From: Pseudomonas putida
Lineage (GTDB): Bacteria > Pseudomonadota > Gammaproteobacteria > Pseudomonadales > Pseudomonadaceae
DNA length: 64,000 bases
Reading direction: 5' to 3'
NCBI RefSeq assembly: GCF_002906855.1
Contig: NZ_MINI01000028.1
Span: 1,178,001 to 1,242,000, forward strand
This document shows, one piece after another, positions 1 through 8,626 of this stretch (positions are counted from its first letter, which is position 1; every line of letters starts with the position of its first letter). A program made the translations under genes and the position numbers. The notes below the pieces were generated by a model that was not told the DNA's origin, made no database searches, and saw only the letters and a program-made list of their open reading frames with translations.

Positions 1-261
1 CCAGAGCTGGTCTACCAGGGGGCGCCAATGATTTCCGAAGGGATCCCGCTGGGGGCGGTGCAGGTGCCACCAGACGGGCAACCGATCGTGCTGCTCAATG
101 ATCGGCAGACCATTGGCGGGTATCCGCGACTGGGAGCAGTGACGCCGTTGGCGTTGGCGCAGCTGGCGCAGTGCATGCCGGGGGCGGTGGTACGGTTCAG
201 GGCGGTGGTGCAGGACCAGGCTTGGCGCGAGCAGCAGGTTTATCTGGGCCGTTGGTTGTAA
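1..261 (+). CDS. pxpC: 5-oxoprolinase subunit C family protein (biotin-dependent carboxyltransferase fold), 3' end only
   Basis: The window opens inside this gene, so only the last 86 codons are present. The tail carries the motif QTIGGYPRLGAV followed by LAQLAQCMPG and a basic Q-rich end. This matches the C-terminus of the KipA/PxpC/allophanate-hydrolase subunit 2 family, the ATP-dependent ring-opening enzyme for 5-oxoproline (with PxpA and PxpB). The partner genes would lie upstream, outside the window. The family call rests on the tail alone; it could be a urea-amidolyase-like relative instead of true PxpC. Confidence 0.75.
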   Translation, partial: PELVYQGAPMISEGIPLGAVQVPPDGQPIVLLNDRQTIGGYPRLGAVTPLALAQLAQCMPGAVVRFRAVVQDQAWREQQVYLGRWL

Positions 262-268
262 GGCCACG

Positions 269-363
269 GGCCCTTTCGCGGGACAAGCCCGCTCCTACAG
301 AAATTGCGCAATGTCAGGAATTGCGCGGTTTCTGTAGGAGCGGGCTTGTCCCGCGAAAGGGCC
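269..363. repeat. REP pair (BIME), perfect 33-bp inverted arms
   Basis: Two P. putida-type REP units face each other. Arm 269-301 begins GGCCCTTTCGCGGGAC and arm 331-363 is its exact reverse complement, separated by 29 bp that contain a small ATTGCGCAA-like repeat. The element fills the whole gap between the convergent ends of the first gene and the vWA gene, so it could also act as a bidirectional terminator. Confidence 0.9.
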
Positions 364-376
364 GGCACAGGAGAAA

Positions 377-1555
377 TCACTTGGACAGGTAACGCATCCC
401 TTCTTCCAGCCCTTGCAAGGTCAGCGGATACATCTTGTCCTCGATCAGATCCCGCACCAAATGGGTCGAAGCCGTGTAGTCCCAGGCCTGCTTGGGATAC
501 GGGTTGATCCAGATGATCTTCCTGAATTTCTCCTTGAAACGCTGCATCCACACATACCCGGCCTCTTCGTTCCAGTGCTCGACGCTACCCCCCGGCTGGG
601 TGATCTCGTACGGCGCCATGGCTGCATCGCCGACGAACACCACCTTGTAGTCGTCGCCGTACTTATGCAGCAGGTCGAAGGTGGAGAAGCGCTCCGAGGT
701 GCGGCGCAGGTTGTTCTTCCACACCGATTCGTACACGAAGTTGTGGAAGTAGTAGTACTCCAGGTGCTTGAACTCGGTCTTGCAGGCCGAGAACAGCTCT
801 TCGCAGACCTTGACGTGGGCGTCCATCGAACCGCCGATGTCGAACAGCAACAGCAGTTTCACCGTGTTGCGCCGTTCCGGGCGCATCTGGATGTTCAGCA
901 GGCCGGCGTCACGCGCGGTGTGGTCGATGGTGCCGTCGATGTCGAGTTCTTCGGCAGCGCCTTCGCGGGCGAACTTGCGCAGCCGGCGCAGAGCCAGCTT
1001 GATGTTGCGCGTGCCCAGTTCGACCTGGTCGTCGAGGTTCTTGTATTCGCGCTGGTCCCAGACTTTTACCGCCTTGCCCTGGCGCTTGCCGGCCTCGCCG
1101 ACGCGGATGCCTTCAGGGTTGAAGCCGCCCGAGCCGAACGGGCTGGTGCCGCCGGTGCCGATCCACTTGTTGCCACCGGCGTGGCGTTCCTTCTGCTCTT
1201 CGAGGCGCTTCTTGAATTCCTCGATGAGTTTGTCCAGGCCGCCCAGCGACTGGATCTGCGCGCGTTCCTCGTCGGTGAGCGAACGTTCGAATTCCTTGCG
1301 CAGCCATTCATCGGGGATCAGCGCCTCGATGTGCCGGTCGAGGTTTTCCAGGCCCTTGAAGTAGGCGGCGAAGGCGCGGTCGAACTTGTCGAAGTGGCGC
1401 TCGTCCTTCACCAGGATGGCGCGGGCGAGGTAGTAGAAGGCGTCCATGTCGGCGAACACCACGCCTTTTTGCAGGGCGTGGTGCAGGTCGAGCAGCTCGC
1501 GCACCGAAACCGGCACCTTGGCCGCGCGCATTTCATTGAACAGGTTGAGCAGCAT
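377..1555 (-). CDS. vWA domain protein, CoxE family
   Basis: This 392-residue protein has an N-terminal helical region and a C-terminal von Willebrand A domain. The metal-site motif at about residues 239-243 reads DIGGS, close to but not identical to the usual DxSxS. Such proteins work with MoxR AAA+ ATPases as chaperone-like pairs that mature or load metals into enzyme complexes. The MoxR gene lies 13 bp upstream on the same strand, which supports an operon. The start at 1555 has AGGAG about 8 bp upstream. The client complex is unknown. Confidence 0.88.
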   Translation of the reverse strand: MLLNLFNEMRAAKVPVSVRELLDLHHALQKGVVFADMDAFYYLARAILVKDERHFDKFDRAFAAYFKGLENLDRHIEALIPDEWLRKEFERSLTDEERAQIQSLGGLDKLIEEFKKRLEEQKERHAGGNKWIGTGGTSPFGSGGFNPEGIRVGEAGKRQGKAVKVWDQREYKNLDDQVELGTRNIKLALRRLRKFAREGAAEELDIDGTIDHTARDAGLLNIQMRPERRNTVKLLLLFDIGGSMDAHVKVCEELFSACKTEFKHLEYYYFHNFVYESVWKNNLRRTSERFSTFDLLHKYGDDYKVVFVGDAAMAPYEITQPGGSVEHWNEEAGYVWMQRFKEKFRKIIWINPYPKQAWDYTASTHLVRDLIEDKMYPLTLQGLEEGMRYLSK

Positions 1556-1568
1556 GGCCCGGCTCCTG

Positions 1569-2414
1569 TCAGCGGTTGCCGCGCCGGCTCATGAAGGCCA
1601 GGCGCTCGAGCAGTTGCACGTCCTGCTCGTTCTTCACCAGGGCACCTGCCAGCGGCGGGATGGCTTTGGTCGGGTCGCGTTCGCGCAGCACGGCTTCGCC
1701 GATGTTGTCGGCCATCAGCAGCTTGAGCCAGTCGACCAGCTCGGAGGTGGATGGCTTTTTCTTCAGGCCCGGTACCTTGCGCACGTCGAAGAACACGTCC
1801 AGCGCCTCGCTGACCAGCGACTGGCTGATGTTCGGGTAGTGCACGTCGACGATCTGCTGCAGGGTGCCGCGGTCGGGGAAGGCGATGTAGTGGAAGAAGC
1901 AGCGGCGCAGGAAGGCGTCGGGCAGCTCTTTTTCGTTGTTGGAGGTGATGATGATGATCGGGCGCTGCTTGGCCTTGATGGTCTCGTCGATTTCGTAGAC
2001 GTAGAACTCCATCTTGTCGAGTTCCTGCAGCAGGTCGTTGGGGAACTCGATGTCGGCCTTGTCGATTTCATCGATCAGCAGAATCACCCGCTCATTGGCT
2101 TCGAAGGCTTCCCACAGCTTGCCTTTCTTCAGGTAATTGCGCACGTCGTGGACCTTGTCCACGCCCAGCTGCGAGTCGCGCAGGCGGCTGACCGCGTCGT
2201 ACTCGTAGAGGCCCTGGTGGGCCTTGGTCGTGGACTTGATGTGCCAGGTGATCAGGCGTGCGCCGAACGAGGCCGCGAGCTGCTCGGCGAGCATGGTCTT
2301 GCCGGTGCCGGGCTCGCCCTTGACCAGCAGCGGGCGTTCGAGGGTGATGGCCGCGTTGACCGCCAGTTTCAGGTCGTCTGTGGCGACGTAGTCGCGGGTG
2401 CCTTCGAACTTCAT
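1569..2414 (-). CDS. MoxR-family AAA+ ATPase
   Basis: A 281-residue AAA+ ATPase. It shows the Walker A motif GEPGTGKT near residue 37, Walker B LLIDEID, and the MoxR pattern of an N-terminal MKFEGTRDYVATDDL segment. The start at 2414 is preferred over an in-frame ATG at 2450 because GAGGAC lies about 7 bp before it. It precedes the vWA (CoxE-like) gene, forming the classic MoxR-vWA pair. It probably uses ATP to remodel or insert cofactors into a target complex; no target is encoded nearby. Confidence 0.92.
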   Translation of the reverse strand: MKFEGTRDYVATDDLKLAVNAAITLERPLLVKGEPGTGKTMLAEQLAASFGARLITWHIKSTTKAHQGLYEYDAVSRLRDSQLGVDKVHDVRNYLKKGKLWEAFEANERVILLIDEIDKADIEFPNDLLQELDKMEFYVYEIDETIKAKQRPIIIITSNNEKELPDAFLRRCFFHYIAFPDRGTLQQIVDVHYPNISQSLVSEALDVFFDVRKVPGLKKKPSTSELVDWLKLLMADNIGEAVLRERDPTKAIPPLAGALVKNEQDVQLLERLAFMSRRGNR

Positions 2415-2524
2415 GAGTCTGTCCTCTGCGGGGTGCCTATAGTTTGCCAACGACTATAACGCGGGCCCAGGCAGCTGGAAACGCAGACCGGGTATTCAGT
2501 CCCTGAATGGCTCGTCACAAAGAT

Positions 2525-3598
2525 TCAGTCAGGCTTGGGTGGAGGCTGTTCATAGCGTGCATTGAACGCCTGGATGAAGCCGTTGCGCAGGATCTGCAGA
2601 AACGCCTCTAAGGCACTGATGTCCTGCTTGTGCACGCTGCCACTGAGCTCGACGCGGGTGGCGAACTGGTTTTTCGGCTGGTTCTTCAGGACTGTCTCGC
2701 TGGCTCCCACCAGCGCCTCCCAGACCGAGCGGAAGATGTTCTTGTTCTTGTTCTCCACGTCCTGCTGCCAGTCGAACACATCGACGTCGCGCAATAACGG
2801 CTTGATGTAACCGTGCAGCCGGCCGTCTTCGGCCTGGGCCTCGATCACCAGGTCGCCGTGCCCGGCATTGAAATCGAACTTGCCGTAGGCGCTGGAGAAA
2901 TCATTGAGCTTGCGCAGCTCGATGCCGGTGGCACGCAGGCGGAATTCGAAATCGTCAAAATCGCTGAACGGGTCGAAGGTGGCTCGGCTCTCGACCTTGG
3001 CATCGCCCAGCAGTAGGGCGTTGGCGTCGAAGCTGGCATCGCGCCGGCCTTTTTCGTCGCGCACATTGGTCAGGTTGCGGATGTTGGCATCGAGTTGCGT
3101 GGCCTTGAGGTCGACCGGTGGCTTGGAGTTGAAGTTGCGAAAGGTCAGCGTGCCATTTTCGATCTGCACTTCGTTGAGGGTGATCGGCAACAGTTTTTCC
3201 AGCTGCTGGCGCCAGTCGGTCCCCCGGCCTGTCTGCGAGGCCTGCTTGCTGCCGCCATCGACGAAGTTGAGTTCGGGGCGCCTGAAGGTCACCTTGGCAA
3301 CCACAGCCTTGTCGTAGATCAGCGAATGCCAGCTCACCGACAGGTCGATCAGCGGCGCATTCAGTAACGGCACCGGTACCTTGCCGCTGGTCTTGACGAT
3401 CTTCAGCCCGTTGATCTGGTAGGCGCCGCGCCACCAGGCCAGGTCGACGTCGGCCACCTGGCCGCGGTACTCGCCCATATGGGCAAGCTTGTCGTTCAGG
3501 TAGTCGCGCACCAGGTAGGGCAGGGCCACCTGCAGGGCTACCAGCAGCACGATCAGGCTGGCCAGGCCAATCAGCGGCCAGCGGTAGCGAGCTTTCAT
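2525..3598 (-). CDS. DUF748 / AsmA-like membrane-anchored periplasmic protein
   Basis: A 357-residue protein that starts [11 protein letters not shown] and has one N-terminal membrane segment (about residues 5-27). A long beta-rich periplasmic region follows, typical of DUF748 and related to the AsmA/TamB fold thought to bridge lipids between the two membranes. The start at 3598 has GGAGA about 8 bp upstream; an upstream in-frame start at 3625 looks weaker. It lies 110 bp upstream of, and on the same strand as, the MoxR pair. It ends with a proline-rich tail (QPPPKPD). Function beyond the family is unknown. Confidence 0.8.
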   Translation of the reverse strand: MKARYRWPLIGLASLIVLLVALQVALPYLVRDYLNDKLAHMGEYRGQVADVDLAWWRGAYQINGLKIVKTSGKVPVPLLNAPLIDLSVSWHSLIYDKAVVAKVTFRRPELNFVDGGSKQASQTGRGTDWRQQLEKLLPITLNEVQIENGTLTFRNFNSKPPVDLKATQLDANIRNLTNVRDEKGRRDASFDANALLLGDAKVESRATFDPFSDFDDFEFRLRATGIELRKLNDFSSAYGKFDFNAGHGDLVIEAQAEDGRLHGYIKPLLRDVDVFDWQQDVENKNKNIFRSVWEALVGASETVLKNQPKNQFATRVELSGSVHKQDISALEAFLQILRNGFIQAFNARYEQPPPKPD

Positions 3599-3732
3599 CG
3601 CAAGGCTCTCCGCAGCGGGTTGCACGGTTGACCGCAGGCAAAGCCTGGGAGTTCGAACAGGCTTTACTGGCCACCGGGGCGGGCTTACCCTTTAAGTCTC
3701 TCCTGCTGTTTCTCATGTTCAAGGACCCTGCC

Positions 3733-4707
3733 ATGAGCCGTATCTTTGCAGACAACGCCCACTCCATCGGCAACACGCCGCTGGTGCAGATCAACCGCAT
3801 CGCCCCGCGCGGGGTGACCATCCTGGCCAAGATCGAAGGGCGCAACCCGGGCTACTCGGTCAAGTGCCGGATTGGCGCGAACATGGTCTGGGACGCCGAG
3901 AGCAGCGGCAAACTCAAGCCGGGCATGACCATCGTCGAGCCGACCTCGGGCAACACCGGTATCGGTCTGGCGTTCGTTGCCGCCGCCCGTGGCTACAAGC
4001 TGATCCTGACCATGCCGGCGTCCATGAGCCTGGAGCGCCGCAAGGTGCTCAAGGCGCTGGGCGCAGAGCTGGTGCTGACCGAGCCGGCCAAGGGCATGAA
4101 GGGCGCCATCGAGAAAGCCAACGAAATCGTTGCCTCCGACCCGGCCCAGTACTTCCTGCCGGGCCAGTTCGAGAACCCGGCCAACCCGGCGATCCATGAG
4201 AAGACCACCGGGCCTGAAATCTGGAACGACACCGACGGCGCAGTCGACGTGCTGGTTGCAGGTGTTGGCACCGGCGGCACCATTACCGGCGTGTCGCGCT
4301 ACATCAAGCACACCCAGGGCAAATCGATCCTGTCGGTGGCGGTCGAACCGGTGGCTTCGCCGCTGATCAGCCAGACCCTGGCCGGCGAAGAACTCAAGCC
4401 CAGTCCGCACAAGATCCAGGGCATCGGCGCCGGTTTCGTTCCGAAAAACCTCGACCTGTCGATCGTCGACAAGGTCGAGACCGTGACCGATGAAGAGTCC
4501 AAGGCCATGGCCATTCGCCTGATGCAGGAAGAAGGCATACTCTGCGGTATTTCCTGTGGTGCAGCCATGGCCGCAGCCGTGCGCCTGGCCGAGAAACCGG
4601 AGATGCAGGGTAAGACCATCGTCGTAATTCTGCCCGACTCGGGCGAGCGTTATCTGTCCAGCATGCTGTTCAGCGACCTGTTCAGCGAGCAGGAAAACCA
4701 GCAGTAA
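3733..4707 (+). CDS. cysK: Cysteine synthase A (O-acetylserine sulfhydrylase)
   Basis: A 324-residue PLP enzyme that makes L-cysteine from O-acetylserine and sulfide in the cytosol. The PLP lysine is K44 in [10 protein letters not shown], the substrate loop TSGNTG is at residues 71-76, and the phosphate-binding motif reads GVGTGGT. Length and motifs match CysK rather than CysM. The start at 3733 follows AAGGA by 7 bp; the open frame extends upstream but has no better start. It is divergent from the DUF748 gene and is followed by a hairpin at 4775-4807. Confidence 0.97.
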   Translation: MSRIFADNAHSIGNTPLVQINRIAPRGVTILAKIEGRNPGYSVKCRIGANMVWDAESSGKLKPGMTIVEPTSGNTGIGLAFVAAARGYKLILTMPASMSLERRKVLKALGAELVLTEPAKGMKGAIEKANEIVASDPAQYFLPGQFENPANPAIHEKTTGPEIWNDTDGAVDVLVAGVGTGGTITGVSRYIKHTQGKSILSVAVEPVASPLISQTLAGEELKPSPHKIQGIGAGFVPKNLDLSIVDKVETVTDEESKAMAIRLMQEEGILCGISCGAAMAAAVRLAEKPEMQGKTIVVILPDSGERYLSSMLFSDLFSEQENQQ

Positions 4708-4774
4708 TCAGCCCGGTCGCTGATCCGGCGCAACATTCGGCGGCCTGGTTTATTGCAAAATCTTCATGAGTGAG

Positions 4775-4807
4775 ATCCCGCCCTGGTTGTTTTTACCGGG
4801 GCGGGAT
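4775..4807 (+). terminator. Stem-loop after cysK, possible terminator
   Basis: ATCCCGCCC (4775-4783) pairs with GGGCGGGAT (4799-4807) around a T-rich loop. No clear T-run follows, so termination is uncertain. It lies between cysK and the lipid A hydroxylase gene, whose start is 72 bp downstream. Confidence 0.45.
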
Positions 4808-4879
4808 GGGTTTATGATGGCCGGATGATTTTTCTGGAAGCAGGCAGCGCTGGCCTGCTTCCACTCCAAGGAGTGATGC

Positions 4880-5815
4880 ATGACCTTTTCCTTCCTCGCC
4901 AAGGCAGGTGTGCTGCTGGTGTTCTTCGGCAGCGTGCTGTACGTGCACCTGCGCGGCAAGGCACGCCTGCCGGTACTGCGCCAGTTCGTTAACCATTCGG
5001 CGCTGTTTGCACCTTATAACAGCCTGATGTACCTGTTTTCCGGTGTGCCGTCCAAGCCCTACCTGGACCGCCAGCGTTTCCCCGAACTGGACGTGCTCAA
5101 GGACAACTGGCAGGTAATCCGCGAGGAGGCCATGCGCCTGTTCGACGAGGGTTACATCCGTGCTGCCGAGAAGGACAACGACGCTGGCTTCGGTTCGTTC
5201 TTCAAGAAAGGCTGGAAGCGCTTTTACCTGAAGTGGTACGACAAGCCGCTGCCGTCTGCAGAAGCCCTGTGCCCGAAAACCGTCGAGCTGGTCAGCAGCA
5301 TTCCCAACGTGAAAGGGGCTATGTTCGCCCTGCTGCCCGGTGGCAGCCACCTGAACCCGCATCGCGACCCGTTTGCCGGCTCCCTGCGCTACCACCTGGG
5401 CTTGTCGACCCCCAACTCCGACGCCTGCCGCATCTACGTCGATGGCGAGGAATACGCCTGGCGTGACGGCGAGGACGTGATGTTCGACGAGACTTACGTG
5501 CACTGGGTCAAGAACGAAACCGACGTGACCCGGGTGATTCTGTTCTGCGACATCGAGCGCCCGCTGAGCAGCCCGCTGATGACCCGCGTCAACCGCAAGG
5601 TCAGCGCCTTCCTCGGCCGCGCCACCGCGCCGCAGAACACCGATGACGAACGTGTGGGCGGGATCAACCAGGCGTACGCCTGGAGCAAGCGCTTCAGCAA
5701 CAAGATCAGCACCCGCATGAAGCAGTTCAAGCGTGCCAACCCCAAGGCCTACCGCATTCTGCGGCCGGTGCTGGCGGTGGTGGTGGCTTACTTGCTGTAC
5801 CGCTGGTTGTTCTGA
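4880..5815 (+). CDS. lpxO: LpxO-type lipid A 2-hydroxylase (Fe(II)/2-oxoglutarate dioxygenase)
   Basis: A 311-residue membrane-anchored protein with hydrophobic segments at both ends (about residues 6-22 and 290-308). Between them lies an aspartyl/asparaginyl beta-hydroxylase domain with iron-binding residues H161xD163 (PHRDPF) and H208 (VHWVKNE). LpxO enzymes add a 2-OH group to secondary acyl chains of lipid A at the inner face of the inner membrane. The start follows AAGGAG by about 6 bp. Which of the Pseudomonas LpxO paralogues this is cannot be decided here. Confidence 0.88.
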   Translation: MTFSFLAKAGVLLVFFGSVLYVHLRGKARLPVLRQFVNHSALFAPYNSLMYLFSGVPSKPYLDRQRFPELDVLKDNWQVIREEAMRLFDEGYIRAAEKDNDAGFGSFFKKGWKRFYLKWYDKPLPSAEALCPKTVELVSSIPNVKGAMFALLPGGSHLNPHRDPFAGSLRYHLGLSTPNSDACRIYVDGEEYAWRDGEDVMFDETYVHWVKNETDVTRVILFCDIERPLSSPLMTRVNRKVSAFLGRATAPQNTDDERVGGINQAYAWSKRFSNKISTRMKQFKRANPKAYRILRPVLAVVVAYLLYRWLF

Positions 5816-5823
5816 TTGCAGGG

Positions 5824-5905
5824 CCGGCCTCTTCGCGGGACAAGCCCGCGCCTACACAGACTACGCTATCCCTGTAGGAGCGGGCTTGTCCCGCGAAGAG
5901 GCCGG
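5824..5905. repeat. REP pair (BIME)
   Basis: Arm 5824-5856 (CCGGCCTCTTCGCGGGACAA...) and arm 5873-5905 are inverted copies with a single mismatch, separated by 16 bp. The pair starts 8 bp after the lpxO stop codon and may stop transcription or protect the mRNA end. Confidence 0.9.
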
Positions 5906-5975
5906 AACAGGCTATTGCCCAACCCCGAATTCACCGCTATATTCCGAAACACTTCTCTTCCCTGAAGACCCGATC

Positions 5976-6140
5976 ATGCCAGCCATCCCTTCCACCGCAA
6001 GCTTTGCCATCGCGCCAGTCGCGGGCATGGTCGTGTGTGGCAGCCAGCAGCCGGTCATGATCAGTCACTACCCACCACCACCTGTCAGTGGCGTCGTAGG
6101 CGGCGTAGCTCCGCCTCCTTGCGTGGTCGTGCTGGGCTGA
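5976..6140 (+). CDS. Possible 54-residue proline-rich small ORF (leader-like)
   Basis: ATG at 5976 opens a short frame ending at 6140, 116 bp before the DMT exporter gene. The product is hydrophobic and contains PPPP and PPP clusters (HYPPPPVSG, VAPPPCVVVLG-stop). Polyproline runs slow ribosomes, so a leader-peptide role for the following exporter is conceivable. GC-rich hairpins follow the polyproline codons. The ribosome-binding site is weak (GAAGA). I do not recognise a family, and it could be non-coding. Confidence 0.3.
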   Translation: MPAIPSTASFAIAPVAGMVVCGSQQPVMISHYPPPPVSGVVGGVAPPPCVVVLG

Positions 6141-6256
6141 TCGGCTTTTGGCCGCATCCCTTCGCACCCGCAACCTACTGAACACGGTCGGCACCTTCCC
6201 TCGCTGAAGTTCACGCCCGCCGTCTGGCTTATTCGCCTTATATCAGGTGGCAATAC

Positions 6257-7138
6257 ATGTCTGTCTTCAACAAAGCATCCGTGGCCTCGGCGGCCACCAC
6301 CAGCCTGTTCGTCCTGCTCTGGAGCAGTGGCGCGATCGTTTCCAAGCTTGGCCTGGCCCATGCCAGCCCCTTCGCCTTCCTGCTGCTGCGCTCGGCGCTG
6401 GCCCTGTCCGGCCTGCTGCTGATCGGCCCGTTGCTGGGCCTGCGCTGGCCGCGTACACGCGGGGCGATCCTGCGTGCCCTGGGCACCGGCTGCGTGCTGC
6501 TTGGCGCCTATCAGATCTTCTACCTGCTGGCGCTCAACACCCACGTTACCCCTGGCGTGATGGCCACGGTGATGGGGGTGCAACCGATCCTTACCGTGGT
6601 GCTGATGGAGCGCCAGCGTTCCTGGAGCCGCTTGTTCGGCCTGGGCCTGGGGCTTGGCGGGCTGGTGATGGTGGTCTATCAGGGCATCAACCTCGGCGGG
6701 GTTTCGTTGCTTGGCATGCTGTTCGCCCTGCTGGCGCTGGCCAGCATGACCTTCGGCTCGATCCTGCAGAAGCGCATTACCGACAACCCGATGGGCACAC
6801 TGCCGTTGCAGTACATCGCCGGCTTTGCCATGTGCGCCGTGTTCGCGCCGCTGCAACCGCTGCACGTGGAATGGACCGGCGGCTTCGTCGGCGCGCTGCT
6901 GTGGATGGGGCTGGTGGTGTCACTGCTGGCTACCCTGCTGCTGTACCGGCTGATCGCCAAGGGTAACCTGGTCAATGTCACCAGCCTGTTCTACCTGGTG
7001 CCGGCCGTAACCGCGGTGATGGACTTGCTGATCTTCGGCAACCGCCTGGCGCCGTTGAGCCTGCTGGGCATGGGGCTGATCGTGGTCGGCCTGCTGTTCG
7101 TGTTCCGCAAGCCGGCGGCGCGGCTGGCTGAGGCGTAA
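6257..7138 (+). CDS. EamA/DMT-family transporter (RhaT-type)
   Basis: A 293-residue protein with ten predicted membrane helices and two internally repeated EamA domains, the pattern of drug/metabolite exporters. The signature LWSSGAIVSKLGL in the first helix and the conserved NHxTPGVMA-like loop (LNTHVTPGVMATVMG) support the family. It presumably exports an amino acid or other small metabolite through the inner membrane; the substrate cannot be read from sequence. AGGTGG lies 6-8 bp before the start. Confidence 0.88.
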   Translation: MSVFNKASVASAATTSLFVLLWSSGAIVSKLGLAHASPFAFLLLRSALALSGLLLIGPLLGLRWPRTRGAILRALGTGCVLLGAYQIFYLLALNTHVTPGVMATVMGVQPILTVVLMERQRSWSRLFGLGLGLGGLVMVVYQGINLGGVSLLGMLFALLALASMTFGSILQKRITDNPMGTLPLQYIAGFAMCAVFAPLQPLHVEWTGGFVGALLWMGLVVSLLATLLLYRLIAKGNLVNVTSLFYLVPAVTAVMDLLIFGNRLAPLSLLGMGLIVVGLLFVFRKPAARLAEA

Positions 7139-7141
7139 GGC

Positions 7142-7600
7142 CTAGCGAAACTCTTCGGGGATGGCGTGGCGCAATACGCCTTCCTCGAAGTCCAGGGTGC
7201 CGGCTTCGCGCTGGGTCAGCAGGTAGTAGAGCAGGGTGTCGGCCGATTGCCTGGCCGGCACTTCGACTGCCAGCATCCTGACTGCTTTTTCCACCTCGCA
7301 GGCGCAGCCGAATTCGGCCAGGGCTGCGTGCACCTGCTCCAGGGTTTCCGGTGGCCTGACGACAACCCGGAACACCGACCCTCCGGCGCTCTGCTGCAAG
7401 GCGTCGAACCAGGCCTGGTCACCCTCGTGGCGAATGCTGATGATGTCGCCGGGGGCGATACCGTAGACGTGGAAGGGGATGCTATCGACCCGATAGCCTC
7501 CAGCGACCGCCTGTGTCCACAAGCCTTCCACCGAGGCTGGCGGGTAGCCGCTCGCGTCCTGTTCCAGGCGGAACAGCACCTTCTTGAATGTGTCGCTCAT
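7142..7600 (-). CDS. DUF4265 domain protein
   Basis: A 152-residue cytosolic protein, MSDTFKKVLFRLEQD onward, containing the DUF4265 pattern (VDSIPFHVYGIAPGDIIS, then a ferredoxin-like half with VVVRPPET). Function is unknown in the family. I chose the ATG at 7600; an ATG at 7609 has the same GAGG too close to it. It begins 14 bp after the stop of the DMT transporter at 7614-8489 and is likely cotranscribed with it. Its stop is three bases from the stop of the opposing exporter gene. Confidence 0.7.
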   Translation of the reverse strand: MSDTFKKVLFRLEQDASGYPPASVEGLWTQAVAGGYRVDSIPFHVYGIAPGDIISIRHEGDQAWFDALQQSAGGSVFRVVVRPPETLEQVHAALAEFGCACEVEKAVRMLAVEVPARQSADTLLYYLLTQREAGTLDFEEGVLRHAIPEEFR

Positions 7601-7613
7601 GGTCCGCATCGCC

Positions 7614-8489
7614 TCACGTGCGCGCCGGGCGCAGTACCAGCCACAGCGCCAGGGCAATCAGCACACCGCCATACATATGGGCCATCGACAAGGGCTCGTC
7701 GAGCAGCCACGCTCCCCACAATACACCGAACACCGGGATCAGGAAGGTTACGGTGCTGGCCTTGACCGGGCCGATCTCGGCCAGCAGGCGGAAGTACAGG
7801 ATGTAGGCGAAGGCGGTGCACAGCAGGCCCAGGCCCAGCAGCGACAGCCATACCTGCCAGCCGCCCCAGCTTGCCGGTGGCTGGGTCAGGGCGCTCCAGG
7901 CGAACAGCGGGCTCAGCATCAAGGTGGCGCCGAGCATGCTGCCCAGGGCCGACAGGCGGCTGTCCAGGCCGCTGATCCAGCGCCGTGCGAGGAAGCCGGC
8001 GAAGCCGTAGCAGGTGGTGGCCGCCAGGCAGGCCAGAGCACCTTGCACCAGGGCCATGTCCAAAGCTACCGGGCCGGCGCCGCTGAGGATGCCGACACCG
8101 AACAGGCCGAGGAAAATGCCGCCGAGCTTGGGCAGGGTCATTGCCTCGCGGAAGAACAGCGCGCCGATCAACACGCCCATCAGTGGCGTGGTGGCGTTGA
8201 AAATGGCCGAATAGCCGGCGGGTAGTACTTGTGCGGCCACGGAGTAGAAGGTGGCCGGGATGCCCGAGTTGATCATGCCCAGCACCAGGCAGGCGCCGAG
8301 CTTGCCGTCGAAATCCCAGCGCACCCGGGTGGCGGCGAGGATGGCGATCAGGCCCAGGCAGGCGATGGATACACGGAAGAACGCCGTAGGAACGGTACCC
8401 AGCTCGGGGGCGATGATGCGCATGAACAGGAAACTCGCCCCCCAGACAGCGGCAAGGGTCAGCAGGCGGGCTAGGGCGATGGGGCTCAC
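7614..8489 (-). CDS. EamA/DMT-family transporter
   Basis: A 291-residue, ten-helix membrane protein with two EamA repeats. It starts at a GTG (8489) preceded by GGAG at 7 bp; the frame stays open further upstream but without a convincing start. Helix 1 reads LLTLAAVWGASFLFMRI, the usual DMT opening. Substrate unknown. It is divergent from aceK and followed by the DUF4265 gene. Confidence 0.85.
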   Translation of the reverse strand: MSPIALARLLTLAAVWGASFLFMRIIAPELGTVPTAFFRVSIACLGLIAILAATRVRWDFDGKLGACLVLGMINSGIPATFYSVAAQVLPAGYSAIFNATTPLMGVLIGALFFREAMTLPKLGGIFLGLFGVGILSGAGPVALDMALVQGALACLAATTCYGFAGFLARRWISGLDSRLSALGSMLGATLMLSPLFAWSALTQPPASWGGWQVWLSLLGLGLLCTAFAYILYFRLLAEIGPVKASTVTFLIPVFGVLWGAWLLDEPLSMAHMYGGVLIALALWLVLRPART

Positions 8490-8573
8490 AACGGTCTCCG
8501 GGTACAGGGCAGGGCGCGAGTGTACGTGACTCGCCTGGGCGATTCTTGTGCTTTCTTGCGCTGTAAACCTGTA

Positions 8574-8590
8574 CCGGCCTCTTCGCGGGC
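8574..8590. repeat. Solitary REP fragment
   Basis: CCGGCCTCTTCGCGGGC matches the outer end of the local REP units but lacks the second half. It lies 37 bp before the aceK start, within the shared promoter region of the divergent genes. Confidence 0.5.
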
Positions 8591-8626
8591 TAAGCTCATA
8601 GCTCACCCAGCCCCGAGGTGTTGCGC

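Noticed and set aside
262..376. The inverted repeats here as a CRISPR-like or IS end signature
   Set aside because: The arms recur elsewhere in the window as REP units, there are no regularly spaced unique spacers, and no transposase is adjacent.
413..1594. A 393-codon plus-strand frame opposite the vWA gene
   Set aside because: Shadow frame; the minus strand has a ribosome-binding site, operon context and a vWA domain.
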